A stretch of 64,000 nt of DNA from Bacillota bacterium (GCA_023393165.1 JAEWMJ010000027.1:91552-155551); one strand, 5' to 3'. Shown: positions 1 through 9,592, counted from the first letter of the stretch. Numbers and translations are program-made. Notes: a model not told the origin generated them from the sequence alone.

Positions 1-684
1 CGAATTTTGATCAAGCGTATTATAAACAAAATCCGCGCCCAATTCTTTGGCCATATTTAAATTATAATCCACCACATCCACGGCAATTACCTTTCCCGCA
101 CCGTCCGCTTTCACAAGCTGAATATCCATTAATCCGATGGTACCGCAGCCAAAAACGACAACCGTTTGCCCAAGCTTTACGTCCAATTTTTTTATGCTGT
201 AAGAAGCGCACGCCAAAGGCTCCGCAACCGCTCCCGCCTCAAAAGATACTTCGTCCGGGATTTTATATACATTGGTAAACGTAGCCGCAACATATTCGGA
301 AAAAGCGCCATTGTTACCGACTCCCAAGATTTGAATATTTTCACATACGTTATATTCTCCGTTAAGACAAGCTTCGCATGTATTGCATGGTATTACCGGA
401 TTTACGCAAACCCTGTCCCCTTTTTTGAACAAACCGAGTTTTGCCGGAACATCGCCGACTTCCTCAACGGTCCCGGAAATTTCATGCCCTAAAATCAAGG
501 GACCTTTGCCGGTCGCAGTCATCAGGGGGCTGTGTCCGTAGTAGTAAGAAATATCCGAGCCGCAGATACCGACTGCCTTTACTTTTACCAGAACTTCATT
601 TGCACCGATTTTGGGTACATCCATTTCCTTAAACTCCATTTTAAAGGGTTCATAGAAAACATTCGCCATCATTTTTTTTGTCAT
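1..684 (-). CDS. Zinc-dependent alcohol/polyol dehydrogenase (MDR family), partial
   Basis: The frame is open from an ATG at 684 to the window edge, giving about 228 N-terminal residues of a roughly 340-residue family; the C-terminus is missing. Visible are the catalytic-zinc motif GICGSD, GHE in the next strand, the structural-zinc region CNTCEACLNGEYNIC and the start of the Rossmann fold (VVVFGCGTIGLMDIQL). This is the medium-chain dehydrogenase layout of sorbitol, threonine and other polyol dehydrogenases, which oxidise a secondary alcohol with NAD(P). An AGAAGG-like ribosome site precedes the ATG. It is the most distal gene seen of the operon that starts near 14.65 kb, so it probably acts on a sugar or polyol intermediate. 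The exact substrate is unknown. Confidence 0.85.
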   Translation of the reverse strand, partial: MTKKMMANVFYEPFKMEFKEMDVPKIGANEVLVKVKAVGICGSDISYYYGHSPLMTATGKGPLILGHEISGTVEEVGDVPAKLGLFKKGDRVCVNPVIPCNTCEACLNGEYNVCENIQILGVGNNGAFSEYVAATFTNVYKIPDEVSFEAGAVAEPLACASYSIKKLDVKLGQTVVVFGCGTIGLMDIQLVKADGAGKVIAVDVVDYNLNMAKELGADFVYNTLDQNS

Positions 685-710
685 GATTTTTACCTTCTTT
701 CTGATTTAAA

Positions 711-1364
711 TTATTTTATGATTTGATTAAATTTGCATATATTGGACTCGATATTGTTGTCATAAAATATCGCCGACCCTACAATAAACCAATTCACGCC
801 TAACGCCTTCAGTTTCCCTGCGCGCTCAGCCGTTACTGACCCGTCTACTCCAATCGGAATATCAAAACCCCGCCTGGATAATAAACCGTGCAAAAGCTTA
901 ACTTTCTCATATGTGTTTTCTTCAAATTCCTGATTGCCAAATCCCGGCTCCACCGCCATTACAACAATGAGATCCAAATACTCCAGCAAGTATTGAACGT
1001 CTTCGACTCTGTCGGCAGGGTTAATTCCCACTCCGGCCTTCAGCCCTGCACCTCTTATTTTTTTTAAAAGGCGTATCATGTTAATGCAGCTGTTCAACTG
1101 AAAAATAATTATATCCGCTCCCGCCTCTATGAATATATCTGCGTACATTTGCGGATTATTCAATTCAAAATGCACTTCAACCGGAATCTTGGACAACTTT
1201 TTCAGATCGCCTACAGTTTTTGGTCCGAATGCTAGATTTGATACATAAACGCCATCCATAACATCCAAATGAATCAGATCAGCTCCCGCATCCTGCGCCC
1301 GCTGCAGTGCGTCACCTAAAAATGCATGATCACAATTTAACAGTGAAACCGATAATTTCTGCAA
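711..1364 (-). CDS. Ribulose-phosphate 3-epimerase family protein
   Basis: A TIM-barrel protein of about 217 residues. Family signatures are HLDVMDGVYVSN (metal-binding His/Asp), VEPGFGNQ and IGVDGSV near the C-terminus. The family epimerises ketose phosphates at C3 (ribulose-5-P to xylulose-5-P, or allulose-6-P to fructose-6-P). I place the start at a TTG at 1364, because a GGAGG sits 8 bases upstream and the product then begins MQKLSVSLLNCDH like other family members; the longer reading would put this ribosome site inside the gene. VDGSV replaces the usual VDGG, hinting at a specialised sugar-phosphate substrate. It follows the FGGY kinase by about 40 bp and may act on that kinase's product. 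Confidence 0.85.
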   Translation of the reverse strand: MQKLSVSLLNCDHAFLGDALQRAQDAGADLIHLDVMDGVYVSNLAFGPKTVGDLKKLSKIPVEVHFELNNPQMYADIFIEAGADIIIFQLNSCINMIRLLKKIRGAGLKAGVGINPADRVEDVQYLLEYLDLIVVMAVEPGFGNQEFEENTYEKVKLLHGLLSRRGFDIPIGVDGSVTAERAGKLKALGVNWFIVGSAIFYDNNIESNICKFNQIIK

Positions 1365-1405
1365 TACTCCATCCTCCAAATTTTATACAATTCCGATATA
1401 AGCAT

Positions 1406-2950
1406 TTAATTAATATGCTGCGCTATTTCATTCATCCAAGATTTCATCATTTCATAGATTTCATTATATTTTTGAATATAAAACTGATACTCTTCATGTA
1501 TTTTTGCATCAGGTTCGATTTTTTCCTTTATCGATACCATGTTATGAGCCGCAGTTTTTATATCTGGATATTCCCCGCCAGCAACCGCGGCAAGTATGGC
1601 GGAACCAAGGCAGGGCGCTTCTGTTACCTCGGGAATAAAAATAGGCAAATTGCTGACATTTGCATGAGTCTTTACCCACAATTCACTTTTAACAGCGCCG
1701 CCGGATATATAAACGCTGTCCACATTCATACCGCCCTTCCTGAATATATCAAAGATTTTTTCGGTCCCGTAACAAATCGATTCTATGATCGACCGGTATA
1801 AATGATACGGGGTATGATTGAGAGACATTCCGTAAAACATTCCCCTTACATTCGGATCCGCATACGGCGTCCTGTTTCCCTGAAAATAATCCAGAGCTAC
1901 CAGGCCTTCCGCTCCCACCGGCAATTTTGAGGCGCCTTCGTTCAATAAATCGTAAACGTTTTTCCCGGTTTTTTGGGTCTCTTCTTTCAGGTCTCCGCAC
2001 AAAGTATTTTTAAACCAATTTACAATAGACCCCGTCGATGTTTGTCCGCCCTCAACCAACTGCAAACCGGGTATCACCGCATCCGGGTAGGATCCCCACA
2101 TACCAGGTTTGTGCATTTCTGTCTCGCTTAGCCCGAGATGCAGATGGGAAGATCCCGTAATCATCGCCACGCTTCCAGGATTCACCACATTCAGCCCTAT
2201 CATGCCCACAAAAGCATCCGCGCCGCCTTCGCCCACAGGAATGCCTTTTTTCAGGCCTAAATCCTTCGCCGCGCAATCCGTGAGCCTGCCAACAGCAACG
2301 CCCATATCGAGCACATCTTTGGGAAATTTCTTGATTACATCGTCAAGCCCGATCTCGGCATAGAGATCAACCGGCCAACCGCCGTTCGGCCTGTCGTAAT
2401 ACCATCTTGCCGAGGTTGTATCTATGCTGGCGGTAAGTTCACCTGTTAGCTTATATATCAGCCAATCTGTGCACTCAAAGATATGTTCCGCGCGGTCATA
2501 CAGTTCTTTTTCATTTTCCTTAAGCCACAATGCCTTGCATGGCATCGATTCTGCAGATACATTTCCGTATCCGTTGTATTTCAGTGCTTTGTTTTTTGTG
2601 CCCGTTATTTTTTGAGCCTGTTTTGAAGCGCGAATATCCATCCACATAATGGCGGGCCTTAAAATATTCATCCCTTTATCCGCCATTAAAACCGTACAAC
2701 AGGTTGTATCTACGCTGATTCCAATGATTTCGAATTCCTTGATTGCCAGGCTGTCAACAACCCGTCTTACAGCTTTGCAAATAGCTGTCCACCATTCTTC
2801 AGGCTTTTGTTCAGCCCAGCCGGATTTTGGTGTATATAAAGGATATGTCTCATCAGCAAATGCGATGGGTTTGCCTTTGAGATCAAACAAACCGACCTTT
2901 ACACTGCTTGTCCCCATGTCGATGCCTAATAATAAATCTTTTTTTACCAT
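1406..2950 (-). CDS. FGGY-family carbohydrate kinase (xylulokinase-like)
   Basis: 514 residues, the normal length for FGGY kinases. The N-terminal phosphate-binding loop is LLLGIDMGTSSVKVGLFD; later come the conserved GGADAFVGMIG and ITGSSHLHL regions and the C-terminal ISGGAVKSELW motif of the ATP-binding half. The family phosphorylates ketoses, polyols or glycerol with ATP in the cytosol. YPLYTPKSGWAEQKPEEWW is typical of the xylulokinase/ribulokinase branch. The start follows a GGAGA ribosome site, and the gene lies about 20 bp downstream of the glycyl radical activase. It should phosphorylate an intermediate of the same pathway; sequence alone does not tell which sugar. Confidence 0.9.
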   Translation of the reverse strand: MVKKDLLLGIDMGTSSVKVGLFDLKGKPIAFADETYPLYTPKSGWAEQKPEEWWTAICKAVRRVVDSLAIKEFEIIGISVDTTCCTVLMADKGMNILRPAIMWMDIRASKQAQKITGTKNKALKYNGYGNVSAESMPCKALWLKENEKELYDRAEHIFECTDWLIYKLTGELTASIDTTSARWYYDRPNGGWPVDLYAEIGLDDVIKKFPKDVLDMGVAVGRLTDCAAKDLGLKKGIPVGEGGADAFVGMIGLNVVNPGSVAMITGSSHLHLGLSETEMHKPGMWGSYPDAVIPGLQLVEGGQTSTGSIVNWFKNTLCGDLKEETQKTGKNVYDLLNEGASKLPVGAEGLVALDYFQGNRTPYADPNVRGMFYGMSLNHTPYHLYRSIIESICYGTEKIFDIFRKGGMNVDSVYISGGAVKSELWVKTHANVSNLPIFIPEVTEAPCLGSAILAAVAGGEYPDIKTAAHNMVSIKEKIEPDAKIHEEYQFYIQKYNEIYEMMKSWMNEIAQHIN

Positions 2951-2970
2951 GCCGATCTCTCCACAGATTT

Positions 2971-3909
2971 TTATCCTCCAATAATCACATTAAATCCATG
3001 TTCCGCTATTTTATCTTTGATTTTTCCGGCTGCTTTTTTATCCATTTCTTTTAAATTACCCAGCAGATAGGGATACCCAAGAGCAAGATACTTATGTTTT
3101 CCAAGCTGATGAAACGGTAAAATATCGATATCCGATATATCAAGCTCTTTTGCCCAACCAATAAGTTGATTGATGTGATCTTCGTTGTCGTTCAATGTAG
3201 GAATAATCGGGCAGCGCATTTTTACATACTTGCCTTTTTCTCTGAGTTTTTTTATATTTTCTTTCACCAGATCCGGTTTTTCCCCGCTTAACATATTAAA
3301 CTGTTCCTGATTTGTAAATTTAACATCAACGAGCAATTCGTCCGCGTTTTCCACCACACGCCAAAGAATATTCCACGGAACCGCAGCGGCTGTTTCGACC
3401 GCGATATTGATATACCTTTTTTTGCACGCCTCGACTAAAGCCTGAGAAAACTCCGGCTGTAAACAGGGCTCGCCGCCAGACAGCGTCATTCCGCCACCCG
3501 ACTGCAGATAATAAGCATTGTCTTTCTCAACTTCCGCCATAATCTCGGCAACGCTCATTTCCTTGCCATACAATTCAATTGCGGACGCAAGGCACTGGGA
3601 CAGGCATGTCCCGCATAATTTACATTTGGACAAGTCAATTCTTCTCGTCCCGTCTTCATTTGCCGAAATCGCATTATGCGGACAAGCCTTTTCACATCTG
3701 CCGCATTGCTGGCACAACTTGGGATGTATGACCATCTGCGGCTTTTTTTCCTGGGATTCGGGGTTGCAACACCATGGACACCACAGGTTGCAACCCTTTA
3801 AAAACACGTTTGTTCTTATCCCGATACCATCATTGATGTGAAAATGCTCGATATTCAGCACAATTCCCTTAAGCTGTTGTTCCTTCTCATCATATAAAAA
3901 CATTTTCAA
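2971..3909 (-). CDS. Glycyl radical enzyme activating protein (radical SAM)
   Basis: 312 residues. The radical SAM cluster motif is C40-X3-C44-X2-C47 (GCNLWCPWCCNPES). It is followed by a two-[4Fe-4S] ferredoxin insert (CQQCGRCEKACP and CKLCGTCLSQC), the layout of activases for eliminase-type glycyl radical enzymes rather than pyruvate formate-lyase activase, which lacks the insert. GGGMTLSGGEPCLQ is the SAM-binding glycine-rich motif. It cleaves S-adenosylmethionine to abstract hydrogen from the active-site glycine of the partner enzyme, here encoded 18 bp upstream. A GAGGG ribosome site precedes the ATG. Confidence 0.95.
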   Translation of the reverse strand: MKMFLYDEKEQQLKGIVLNIEHFHINDGIGIRTNVFLKGCNLWCPWCCNPESQEKKPQMVIHPKLCQQCGRCEKACPHNAISANEDGTRRIDLSKCKLCGTCLSQCLASAIELYGKEMSVAEIMAEVEKDNAYYLQSGGGMTLSGGEPCLQPEFSQALVEACKKRYINIAVETAAAVPWNILWRVVENADELLVDVKFTNQEQFNMLSGEKPDLVKENIKKLREKGKYVKMRCPIIPTLNDNEDHINQLIGWAKELDISDIDILPFHQLGKHKYLALGYPYLLGNLKEMDKKAAGKIKDKIAEHGFNVIIGG

Positions 3910-3927
3910 CCCTCACTTTTTGTATGT

Positions 3928-6402
3928 CTAGACCGCATGCTCCGTCCGGTCAATAATGTCATCCTGCAAAGCCTTGTCAAGAGGAGTAAACAGAGCGCTA
4001 TACCCCGCCACACGAACCATCAAATCCTTATATTCCTGAGGCCTCTCCTGTGCTTTGTGCAGTGTTTCCACCGATACACAGTTGATCTGAATATGCATGC
4101 CTTTGAAATCACTGAAATAGGTCCTGACTACCTGCATGAGTTTTTTTGCCGGCAGGCCCGGCTCAAGCGATGCAGGCATCACCTTGACATTCAGCAACTG
4201 CCCGCCGGATACCAGTACAGTGGGTAATTTTCCGACCGATTTTAGGGAAGCCGTAATACCTTTTGTATCTGTGCCATGCGTGGGCGAAGAGGTGTCTGAC
4301 AGCGGTTCCCGGTCTTTTCTGCCGTCCGGCAGCGCGCCTACCGATTCGCCGAAAGGCACATTGGAAGATACCGAACTGGTGGAAGGCTGCCATGTTCCTC
4401 CGATCGGGCCCCTGCCGTACCGCGTAGTCTTATATTTAGCCGTCTCTTCACAGATAAACCGGAAATAATCGACCATAATGTCGTCGACATAATCATCGTC
4501 GTTTCCGTATTTCGGAACATCCAGCAAGATCTTCTGAATCTCCGGGCCGGCCGGTTTTGTCGTCAAATCCGAAAAATTGGTTTGCAGCGCATGCAAAAGC
4601 TGTTTACCGGTAATGAATTTGTCTTCAAACACCACCTTTTTGATTGCAGCAAGCGAATTTCCCACATTGGCCACACCCACGTACAGCGGCCCGCAATAGT
4701 CATAGATTGCGCCGCCCTGCTTCATTGTTTTTCCTCTTGCTATGCAGTCGTCTACCAGGGAAGAAACGTAGGGATCGGCAATCCCTTCTTCCGTCATTCT
4801 GTCTATCGTATTGTCGTTAATAACCTGTAATTTAAAGTAATATCTGGCCTGTATCTTGAATGCTTCATATAACTCTTCATAATTTTTAAACGTCGTCAAA
4901 TCTCCGTTGCCGGGCTGCAGGCAGACGCCGGTTTTCGGATCCTTTCCATTATAAAGCGCAAGCTCCATCAATTTGCCCAGATTGATAAATCCGGCTCCGT
5001 TCGGTCTGCCCGTCTGCTTTCCCTCCACAATGGCTTCCACACAGCCGACAACCGAATAGTTGACGGCGTCTTCCCAGGGAATGCCCCTGTTTACCAGAGC
5101 AGGCACATAAACCTCATCACTGTAAATGGCAGGCTGCCCGCCGCCAATCCGTACCACATCAAATGCAGCATACATTAATCTCTCGGAAATCCTGTTGTGA
5201 TACCGCAATGAAATAGACGGCGTATTCAGGGAAATGGCCGCCTGCGCGTTAAGCACCAGGAAGGAAAGTTCGTTGGTACTGTCCTTGCCGTTCCTGTCCT
5301 GTCCGCCCACCGTAATATTCTGAAAAAGCTGGTATCCCGCGAACGCTTTGGTGTTGGTCCAGCAGGTGATTTTAAGGAGCTGGAAAATTTTCAGGAACAG
5401 GCATTCCATCAGTTCAAGCGCGTCCTCATATTTAATGCTGCCCGCCGAGATATCTTTTCTGTACAGTTCAATCAACGTCTGGTCCAGGCGGCCCATGGAG
5501 ATGGAATGCCCGTTATTTTCTATCTGAATAGTCAGATTAATCAGCCATGCGGCCTGCAGTCCTTCATGGAAATCGCGCGCCGGATTTTCAGGCACATTTT
5601 CACATACGTCCGCGATCTTTAATAATTCCTGTTTCCGGACATCGTCCGTTTCCTTTTCCGACTGTTTTCTTGCAATGGCGGCATACCTTTTTGCATGCCG
5701 TATCACCGCCTGGCAGGTAATCAGTACAGATTCCAGAAACGGTTTTTGCAGCGCCTGTTCGGGATCCGAAAGATCAAGGTTCTCCAGCCTGTTTTTCGCC
5801 CTTTCTATATTGTCCTTCAATCCTTTTTTCACAATGCCCGCCAGATCTACCGTTAAATGTCCGTCTCCGCCAATCATCAGCCAGTAGGAATCCGTGGCGC
5901 CGATTTGCTTTGCTATGTTCGTCTCCTCGGGCAATACCGCTTTGCAGCGGTGTTCGTGGTCGTTGTCCTTCCAAAAGCCGTATATATTCCGAAGATCGGC
6001 TTCATCTTCTTTATTGATGGCGTAACGGTCGCCCGGCCGGTCTTCAGGCCTCATGGGATTCCCATCAAGTTCTTCTATCAGCCAGTCCATTCCGAATTCC
6101 GGGAATATGGGCGCCGTTCTGGGCTTTGTACCCAGGCTCCCCGCCATCAGTTCTCCTTCGGCAATGGATATCTTCATATTGTCCAGTATATGGGCAAATG
6201 CCTTTGCTCTTTTTAACACAACCGGTTCAGCCTGATGCATTTTGTATGCTTCGGTTAAAAGAACCGCTCTGTCTGAGCAAATCTGCGGCATCGCTTCAAT
6301 CAGATCTGAACGCAATTTTTCGACTCTTTCGCTTCTTACAACCGGTTTATCCATAAATATATGGTCCGTTGTTTTCAGATTTTGAGATAAATAATATTTC
6401 AT
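3928..6402 (-). CDS. Glycyl radical enzyme, eliminase (dehydratase/lyase) type
   Basis: 824 residues, the usual family length. The PFL-like domain ends in the glycyl radical motif RVAGYSALF, with Gly800 as the radical site. The thiyl-radical cysteine is Cys454 in SVVGCVE. The Cys-X-Glu pattern is known from glycyl radical dehydratases and lyases (glycerol or propanediol dehydratase, choline lyase), where Glu is the base; pyruvate formate-lyase has Cys-Cys instead. I therefore infer radical elimination from a hydroxylated substrate. A GGAGG site precedes the ATG. Neighbours (activase, sugar importer, kinase, epimerase, dehydrogenases) suggest a sugar or polyol, possibly phosphorylated, as substrate. 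It cannot be assigned to a named subfamily by eye. Confidence 0.93.
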   Translation of the reverse strand: MKYYLSQNLKTTDHIFMDKPVVRSERVEKLRSDLIEAMPQICSDRAVLLTEAYKMHQAEPVVLKRAKAFAHILDNMKISIAEGELMAGSLGTKPRTAPIFPEFGMDWLIEELDGNPMRPEDRPGDRYAINKEDEADLRNIYGFWKDNDHEHRCKAVLPEETNIAKQIGATDSYWLMIGGDGHLTVDLAGIVKKGLKDNIERAKNRLENLDLSDPEQALQKPFLESVLITCQAVIRHAKRYAAIARKQSEKETDDVRKQELLKIADVCENVPENPARDFHEGLQAAWLINLTIQIENNGHSISMGRLDQTLIELYRKDISAGSIKYEDALELMECLFLKIFQLLKITCWTNTKAFAGYQLFQNITVGGQDRNGKDSTNELSFLVLNAQAAISLNTPSISLRYHNRISERLMYAAFDVVRIGGGQPAIYSDEVYVPALVNRGIPWEDAVNYSVVGCVEAIVEGKQTGRPNGAGFINLGKLMELALYNGKDPKTGVCLQPGNGDLTTFKNYEELYEAFKIQARYYFKLQVINDNTIDRMTEEGIADPYVSSLVDDCIARGKTMKQGGAIYDYCGPLYVGVANVGNSLAAIKKVVFEDKFITGKQLLHALQTNFSDLTTKPAGPEIQKILLDVPKYGNDDDYVDDIMVDYFRFICEETAKYKTTRYGRGPIGGTWQPSTSSVSSNVPFGESVGALPDGRKDREPLSDTSSPTHGTDTKGITASLKSVGKLPTVLVSGGQLLNVKVMPASLEPGLPAKKLMQVVRTYFSDFKGMHIQINCVSVETLHKAQERPQEYKDLMVRVAGYSALFTPLDKALQDDIIDRTEHAV

Positions 6403-6504
6403 TTTTGGCCTCCATAATTTATTGATTCAAGGCTTTCCTTTTGAAAGGATGCCCTCTTTACAGGCTTCCGATTTGTCCGCAAGTTTAATTTGGTCTCCGA
6501 AAGA

Positions 6505-7671
6505 TTACTCTTCCATAGAATATTTGGGCAAATTCATGGGCATCGTTTCAGGAATTTCACATGTGCTCTTCAGCTCATAATACGCTCCCGATTCGGAAGA
6601 ATCGTAGAATCCGTGCATGATTTCCAGCACATGATAAGCCATCTCTCCGTTCGCCCGGAACTTCCGGCCGTTATGGATCGCACGCGCCATATCGGCAAGG
6701 CCCAATGCTCTGCTGTTTTCGTTGTAATCATAACACGAAGGGATCGCCGCCCAGGGCGTTGCTTCTTCTTTTCTGGGTAAATCATAAGGCAGGTCGTACC
6801 AGTCGGCTTCATCCTTTCTTCTGAATTTCGTTACGCCGTGGAAGATGTCCGGGCCAGCCAACGGATCGGGGTCAGTCATGCTGATCGTTCCTTCTGTTCC
6901 ATATATTTCAAGCCTGGGAAGATTGGAATCCCATATATCAAAACTTGTGATTACCGTTGCAGTCGCGCCGTTTTTGAACTCAATGGTTCCGCTCACATGC
7001 GTGGGAACCTCGACGTCAATATACTGTCCGGCCATTGGTTCGCTGCTGATCCGGCGCTTGTCAAAGTATTTATTTGCGATACCGCAGACTCTTTTTGCCG
7101 GCCCGAGCAGGGCAACCAACGCCGTCATATAGTAAGGGCCCATGTCAAACAACGGTCCAGCGCCGTTTTTGTAAAAGAATACCGGATTAGGATGCCAGAT
7201 TTCATGTCCATGGCATGTCATGAATGCTGTTGCGGCTATGGGTTTGCCGATCCAGCCGTCATCTATCATCTTTCTCATTGTCTGAGGCCTTGCACCCAGG
7301 AATGTATCGGGAGCGCAACCAACTAAAAGTCCTTTTTTCTTGGCTGTGTACAGAATTTCTTTCGCATCCTCTCTTGTTATTGCAAGAGGTTTTTCATTGT
7401 AGACATGTTTTCCCGCATTCAGCGCCTTCATGCTTATTTCATGATGCGCCTGGGGAATTGTAAGATTCAGGATCACTTCCACTTCCGGATCCCTGATTAT
7501 CTCATCCACACTCATAGCCTTGCAGCCATATGCGCCCGCTTTTTCCTTCGCCCTGTCCATAACAAGATCTGCGCAAGCGCATGCTTCTATATTTTCAAAT
7601 TTAGCAATATTTTTAAAATAAATATCGCAAATGTTGCCGCACCCAATGATGCCTATTTTCACAGTTTTCAT
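6505..7671 (-). CDS. Gfo/Idh/MocA family oxidoreductase
   Basis: 388 residues from the ATG at 7671, chosen because an AGGAGG lies just upstream; an earlier in-frame start would overlap the thuA-like gene. The N-terminal Rossmann fold begins MKTVKIGIIGCGNICDIYF. The family motif NEKPLAIT supplies the catalytic Lys, and the C-terminal part has the family's beta-sheet domain. These enzymes oxidise or reduce sugars, inositols or sugar acids with NAD(P). Trehalose-utilisation (ThuB-like) and inositol dehydrogenases are relatives, and the next gene upstream is ThuA-like, a pairing common in sugar-catabolic operons. Oxidation of an imported sugar to a keto-sugar is a reasonable inference. Confidence 0.88.
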   Translation of the reverse strand: MKTVKIGIIGCGNICDIYFKNIAKFENIEACACADLVMDRAKEKAGAYGCKAMSVDEIIRDPEVEVILNLTIPQAHHEISMKALNAGKHVYNEKPLAITREDAKEILYTAKKKGLLVGCAPDTFLGARPQTMRKMIDDGWIGKPIAATAFMTCHGHEIWHPNPVFFYKNGAGPLFDMGPYYMTALVALLGPAKRVCGIANKYFDKRRISSEPMAGQYIDVEVPTHVSGTIEFKNGATATVITSFDIWDSNLPRLEIYGTEGTISMTDPDPLAGPDIFHGVTKFRRKDEADWYDLPYDLPRKEEATPWAAIPSCYDYNENSRALGLADMARAIHNGRKFRANGEMAYHVLEIMHGFYDSSESGAYYELKSTCEIPETMPMNLPKYSMEE

Positions 7672-7696
7672 TATGAAATCCTCCTTAATACTTTTT

Positions 7697-8434
7697 TTAT
7701 TTTGACGCCCAAAGAAATCCTCTGCGCATAATCTCATTCACGGGCTTTTTTGCCAGAGTCGCGGCATCGTGTCCAACCGAGCAATAGAATACCTTACCTA
7801 ATCCCCATCTTTTGGTCCAGATCACAGGCATATTTACGGGCTTATTCAGGTATGCCGGTCCTTTTATTGCCGCATCGGCTGAAAAATTCCAATCTCCGAA
7901 TCCAGACTCCGGATCCAGTTTGGCATAATTTGAAACCTCGGCTTCATTTCCTACGGGAAACCGGGTAGTCGCAAGCACATCATTGGCAGGATCTACATGC
8001 ATATAATACAGCTCTGACTCAACCTCAAAATCTCCTATGCCTTCCGTAATCACACTGGCGCCATGGTTCACATTTACCTTATATTTAAGTTTCTGGCCGC
8101 CTGCATGAGATACCCATTGCCCTCCTGTCATCCATTGCCAATCCACGCTGTCATGAAAAGCGTCGCACATGCCCGCATGGCATCCCGCCAGGCCGACGCC
8201 GCTGGCCACAGCATTTAGAACCGGTTCCAATTGTTGCGTCGAAATAACGCCCATAGTCCAATGGGGAATAATCAGATCCAGTTTTTTCAGTTTTTCACCA
8301 TCCAAAAACGCATCCAGCGTATCAGAAAGTTCAACTTCATAGCCCTCTTGCTTTAGAGTATCTTTAAACAGATCCGCACATTGGACGGGTTCGTGCCCTT
8401 CCCATCCGCCGTATACAACTAACGCTTTTTTCAT
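7697..8434 (-). CDS. ThuA-like domain protein
   Basis: 245 residues. It begins MKKALVVYGGWEGHEPVQ, the first strand of the class-I glutamine-amidotransferase-like fold of the ThuA family, and contains LIIPHWTMGVIS, GVGLAGCHAGMCDAF and VIWTKRWGLGKVFYCSVGHD, all characteristic of ThuA-like proteins. The family is linked to trehalose or disaccharide use and often neighbours Gfo/Idh/MocA oxidoreductases; its chemistry is not settled. A GGGAGG ribosome site precedes the start. It lies 25 bp upstream of the oxidoreductase, so both are surely cotranscribed. Confidence 0.85.
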   Translation of the reverse strand: MKKALVVYGGWEGHEPVQCADLFKDTLKQEGYEVELSDTLDAFLDGEKLKKLDLIIPHWTMGVISTQQLEPVLNAVASGVGLAGCHAGMCDAFHDSVDWQWMTGGQWVSHAGGQKLKYKVNVNHGASVITEGIGDFEVESELYYMHVDPANDVLATTRFPVGNEAEVSNYAKLDPESGFGDWNFSADAAIKGPAYLNKPVNMPVIWTKRWGLGKVFYCSVGHDAATLAKKPVNEIMRRGFLWASK

Positions 8435-8469
8435 AGCTACCTCCCAAATTTTGATTCAAATAATGATTA

Positions 8470-8491
8470 AGTAATAAAATACCGCTTTACT
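8470..8491. repeat. 22-bp motif upstream of the thuA-like gene, inverted copy at 9572
   Basis: The sequence here is, apart from one base, the reverse complement of 9572..9592. Each copy has AGTAA and TTACT at its ends and GGTATTTTATT-like DNA inside. One copy precedes the ThuA-like gene and the other precedes the binding-protein gene. Candidate roles are operators of a second regulator, or an RNA pairing element that insulates the binding-protein message. No family could be named. Confidence 0.55.
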
Positions 8492-8514
8492 TTATTTCTT
8501 TATACTATAAATTA

Positions 8515-9540
8515 TTATTTATAGTACTGATCCATGTTATCTTTCGTAACAGTTTGAAAGTCGATATAAGTCGTCTTTTCATAGGGTTGACCGGTTATCA
8601 TGGCATAGGCAATTTCAACCGCTTTTGAACCCTGGCCTTTTGAATCCTGGAAAATATCTGCCGCCATTCTGCCATCCGCAAGATATTCTTTTGCATCCGC
8701 GATCAAATCCACGCCAACAACCTGAATTTTTCCGGTAAGTCCCTGGTTGTCGATCGCATTGCAAACGCCGATTCCCATTTCGTCGTTCTGCGCGAATATG
8801 CCAACTAATTCGTCACCATAAGCCTGGATCCAGTTCTCTGTCAAAGTCATTGCTTCGTCTCTGTTCCAGTGAGCCGTATCCTCCGCAATCAATTCGATAT
8901 CAGGATATTTTTTGAGTTGTTCCATAGCGCCTTCACTTCTCAAAACTTCAGCAGATTGTCCGGGGTTTCCATGCATCATCGCGATTTTTCCCTTTCCGCC
9001 GATTGCTTCAGCCAAGGCGTCGATAGCCAAATAAGCAGCCTGCTTGTCATCCGATCCGACAAATGCATCGGGTTCCGAAGAACATATGGAATTAACGTTT
9101 ACAACAGGAATTCCCGCTTCCTGAGCCTTTTCAACACACGGCGAGCTTGCCTCTGAATCGCAGGGATCCAGTATAATCGCATCTACCTTTTGGGATATAA
9201 AGCTTTCAATTTGGGAAATTTGTTCATTTGCATCCATTTCCGGATTTACACATATTACATTAATCCCAAGTTCTTTTGCTTTTTCTTCAATACCCTCCTG
9301 AAGATCAATCAGAAAGTCTGTCGTTAAAGTAATATTTGAAAATCCAATCGTGATGTCTTCCGGATTTTTAGCCGCTGCATCAGCAGAAGCCGATCCTGTT
9401 TCCGCTGCTGCAGACGACTCTGCGGCCGGAGCCGATTCTGCTGCAGTTGAAGCCGCAGGCTCGGAAGATGTAGTCGAGCAGCTCGCAAGAGATGCGACAA
9501 CAAACATGATTACAACCAGTAACCCAATTATTTTTTTCAT
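8515..9540 (-). CDS. Sugar ABC transporter substrate-binding lipoprotein (RbsB-like)
   Basis: 341 residues from the ATG at 9540, chosen because GGAGG ends 8 bases before it; an in-frame upstream ATG would contain that site. The lipoprotein signal peptide ends in a lipobox, LASC. A Ser/Ala/Glu-rich linker to about residue 65 (common in Clostridia lipoproteins) precedes a periplasmic-binding-protein type 1 fold (ITIGFSNITLTTDFLIDLQE, VDAIILDPCDSEA, GIFAQNDEMGIG). It should capture a monosaccharide or polyol outside the membrane for the permease and ATPase encoded just upstream. Confidence 0.93.
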   Translation of the reverse strand: MKKIIGLLVVIMFVVASLASCSTTSSEPAASTAAESAPAAESSAAAETGSASADAAAKNPEDITIGFSNITLTTDFLIDLQEGIEEKAKELGINVICVNPEMDANEQISQIESFISQKVDAIILDPCDSEASSPCVEKAQEAGIPVVNVNSICSSEPDAFVGSDDKQAAYLAIDALAEAIGGKGKIAMMHGNPGQSAEVLRSEGAMEQLKKYPDIELIAEDTAHWNRDEAMTLTENWIQAYGDELVGIFAQNDEMGIGVCNAIDNQGLTGKIQVVGVDLIADAKEYLADGRMAADIFQDSKGQGSKAVEIAYAMITGQPYEKTTYIDFQTVTKDNMDQYYK

Positions 9541-9571
9541 ATCATTTTCCTCCATTTTTAAGGCTTAAGTA

Positions 9572-9592
9572 AGTAAAGGGTATTTTATTACT
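9572..9592. repeat. 21-bp motif upstream of the binding-protein gene, inverted copy at 8470
   Basis: AGTAAAGGGTATTTTATTAC plus T, flanked by further AAGTA/TACTT bases. It matches the reverse complement of 8470..8491 with one base missing. It lies about 30 bp upstream of the binding-protein start, in the gap after the permease gene, where an internal promoter or a processing site would be expected. Confidence 0.55.
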
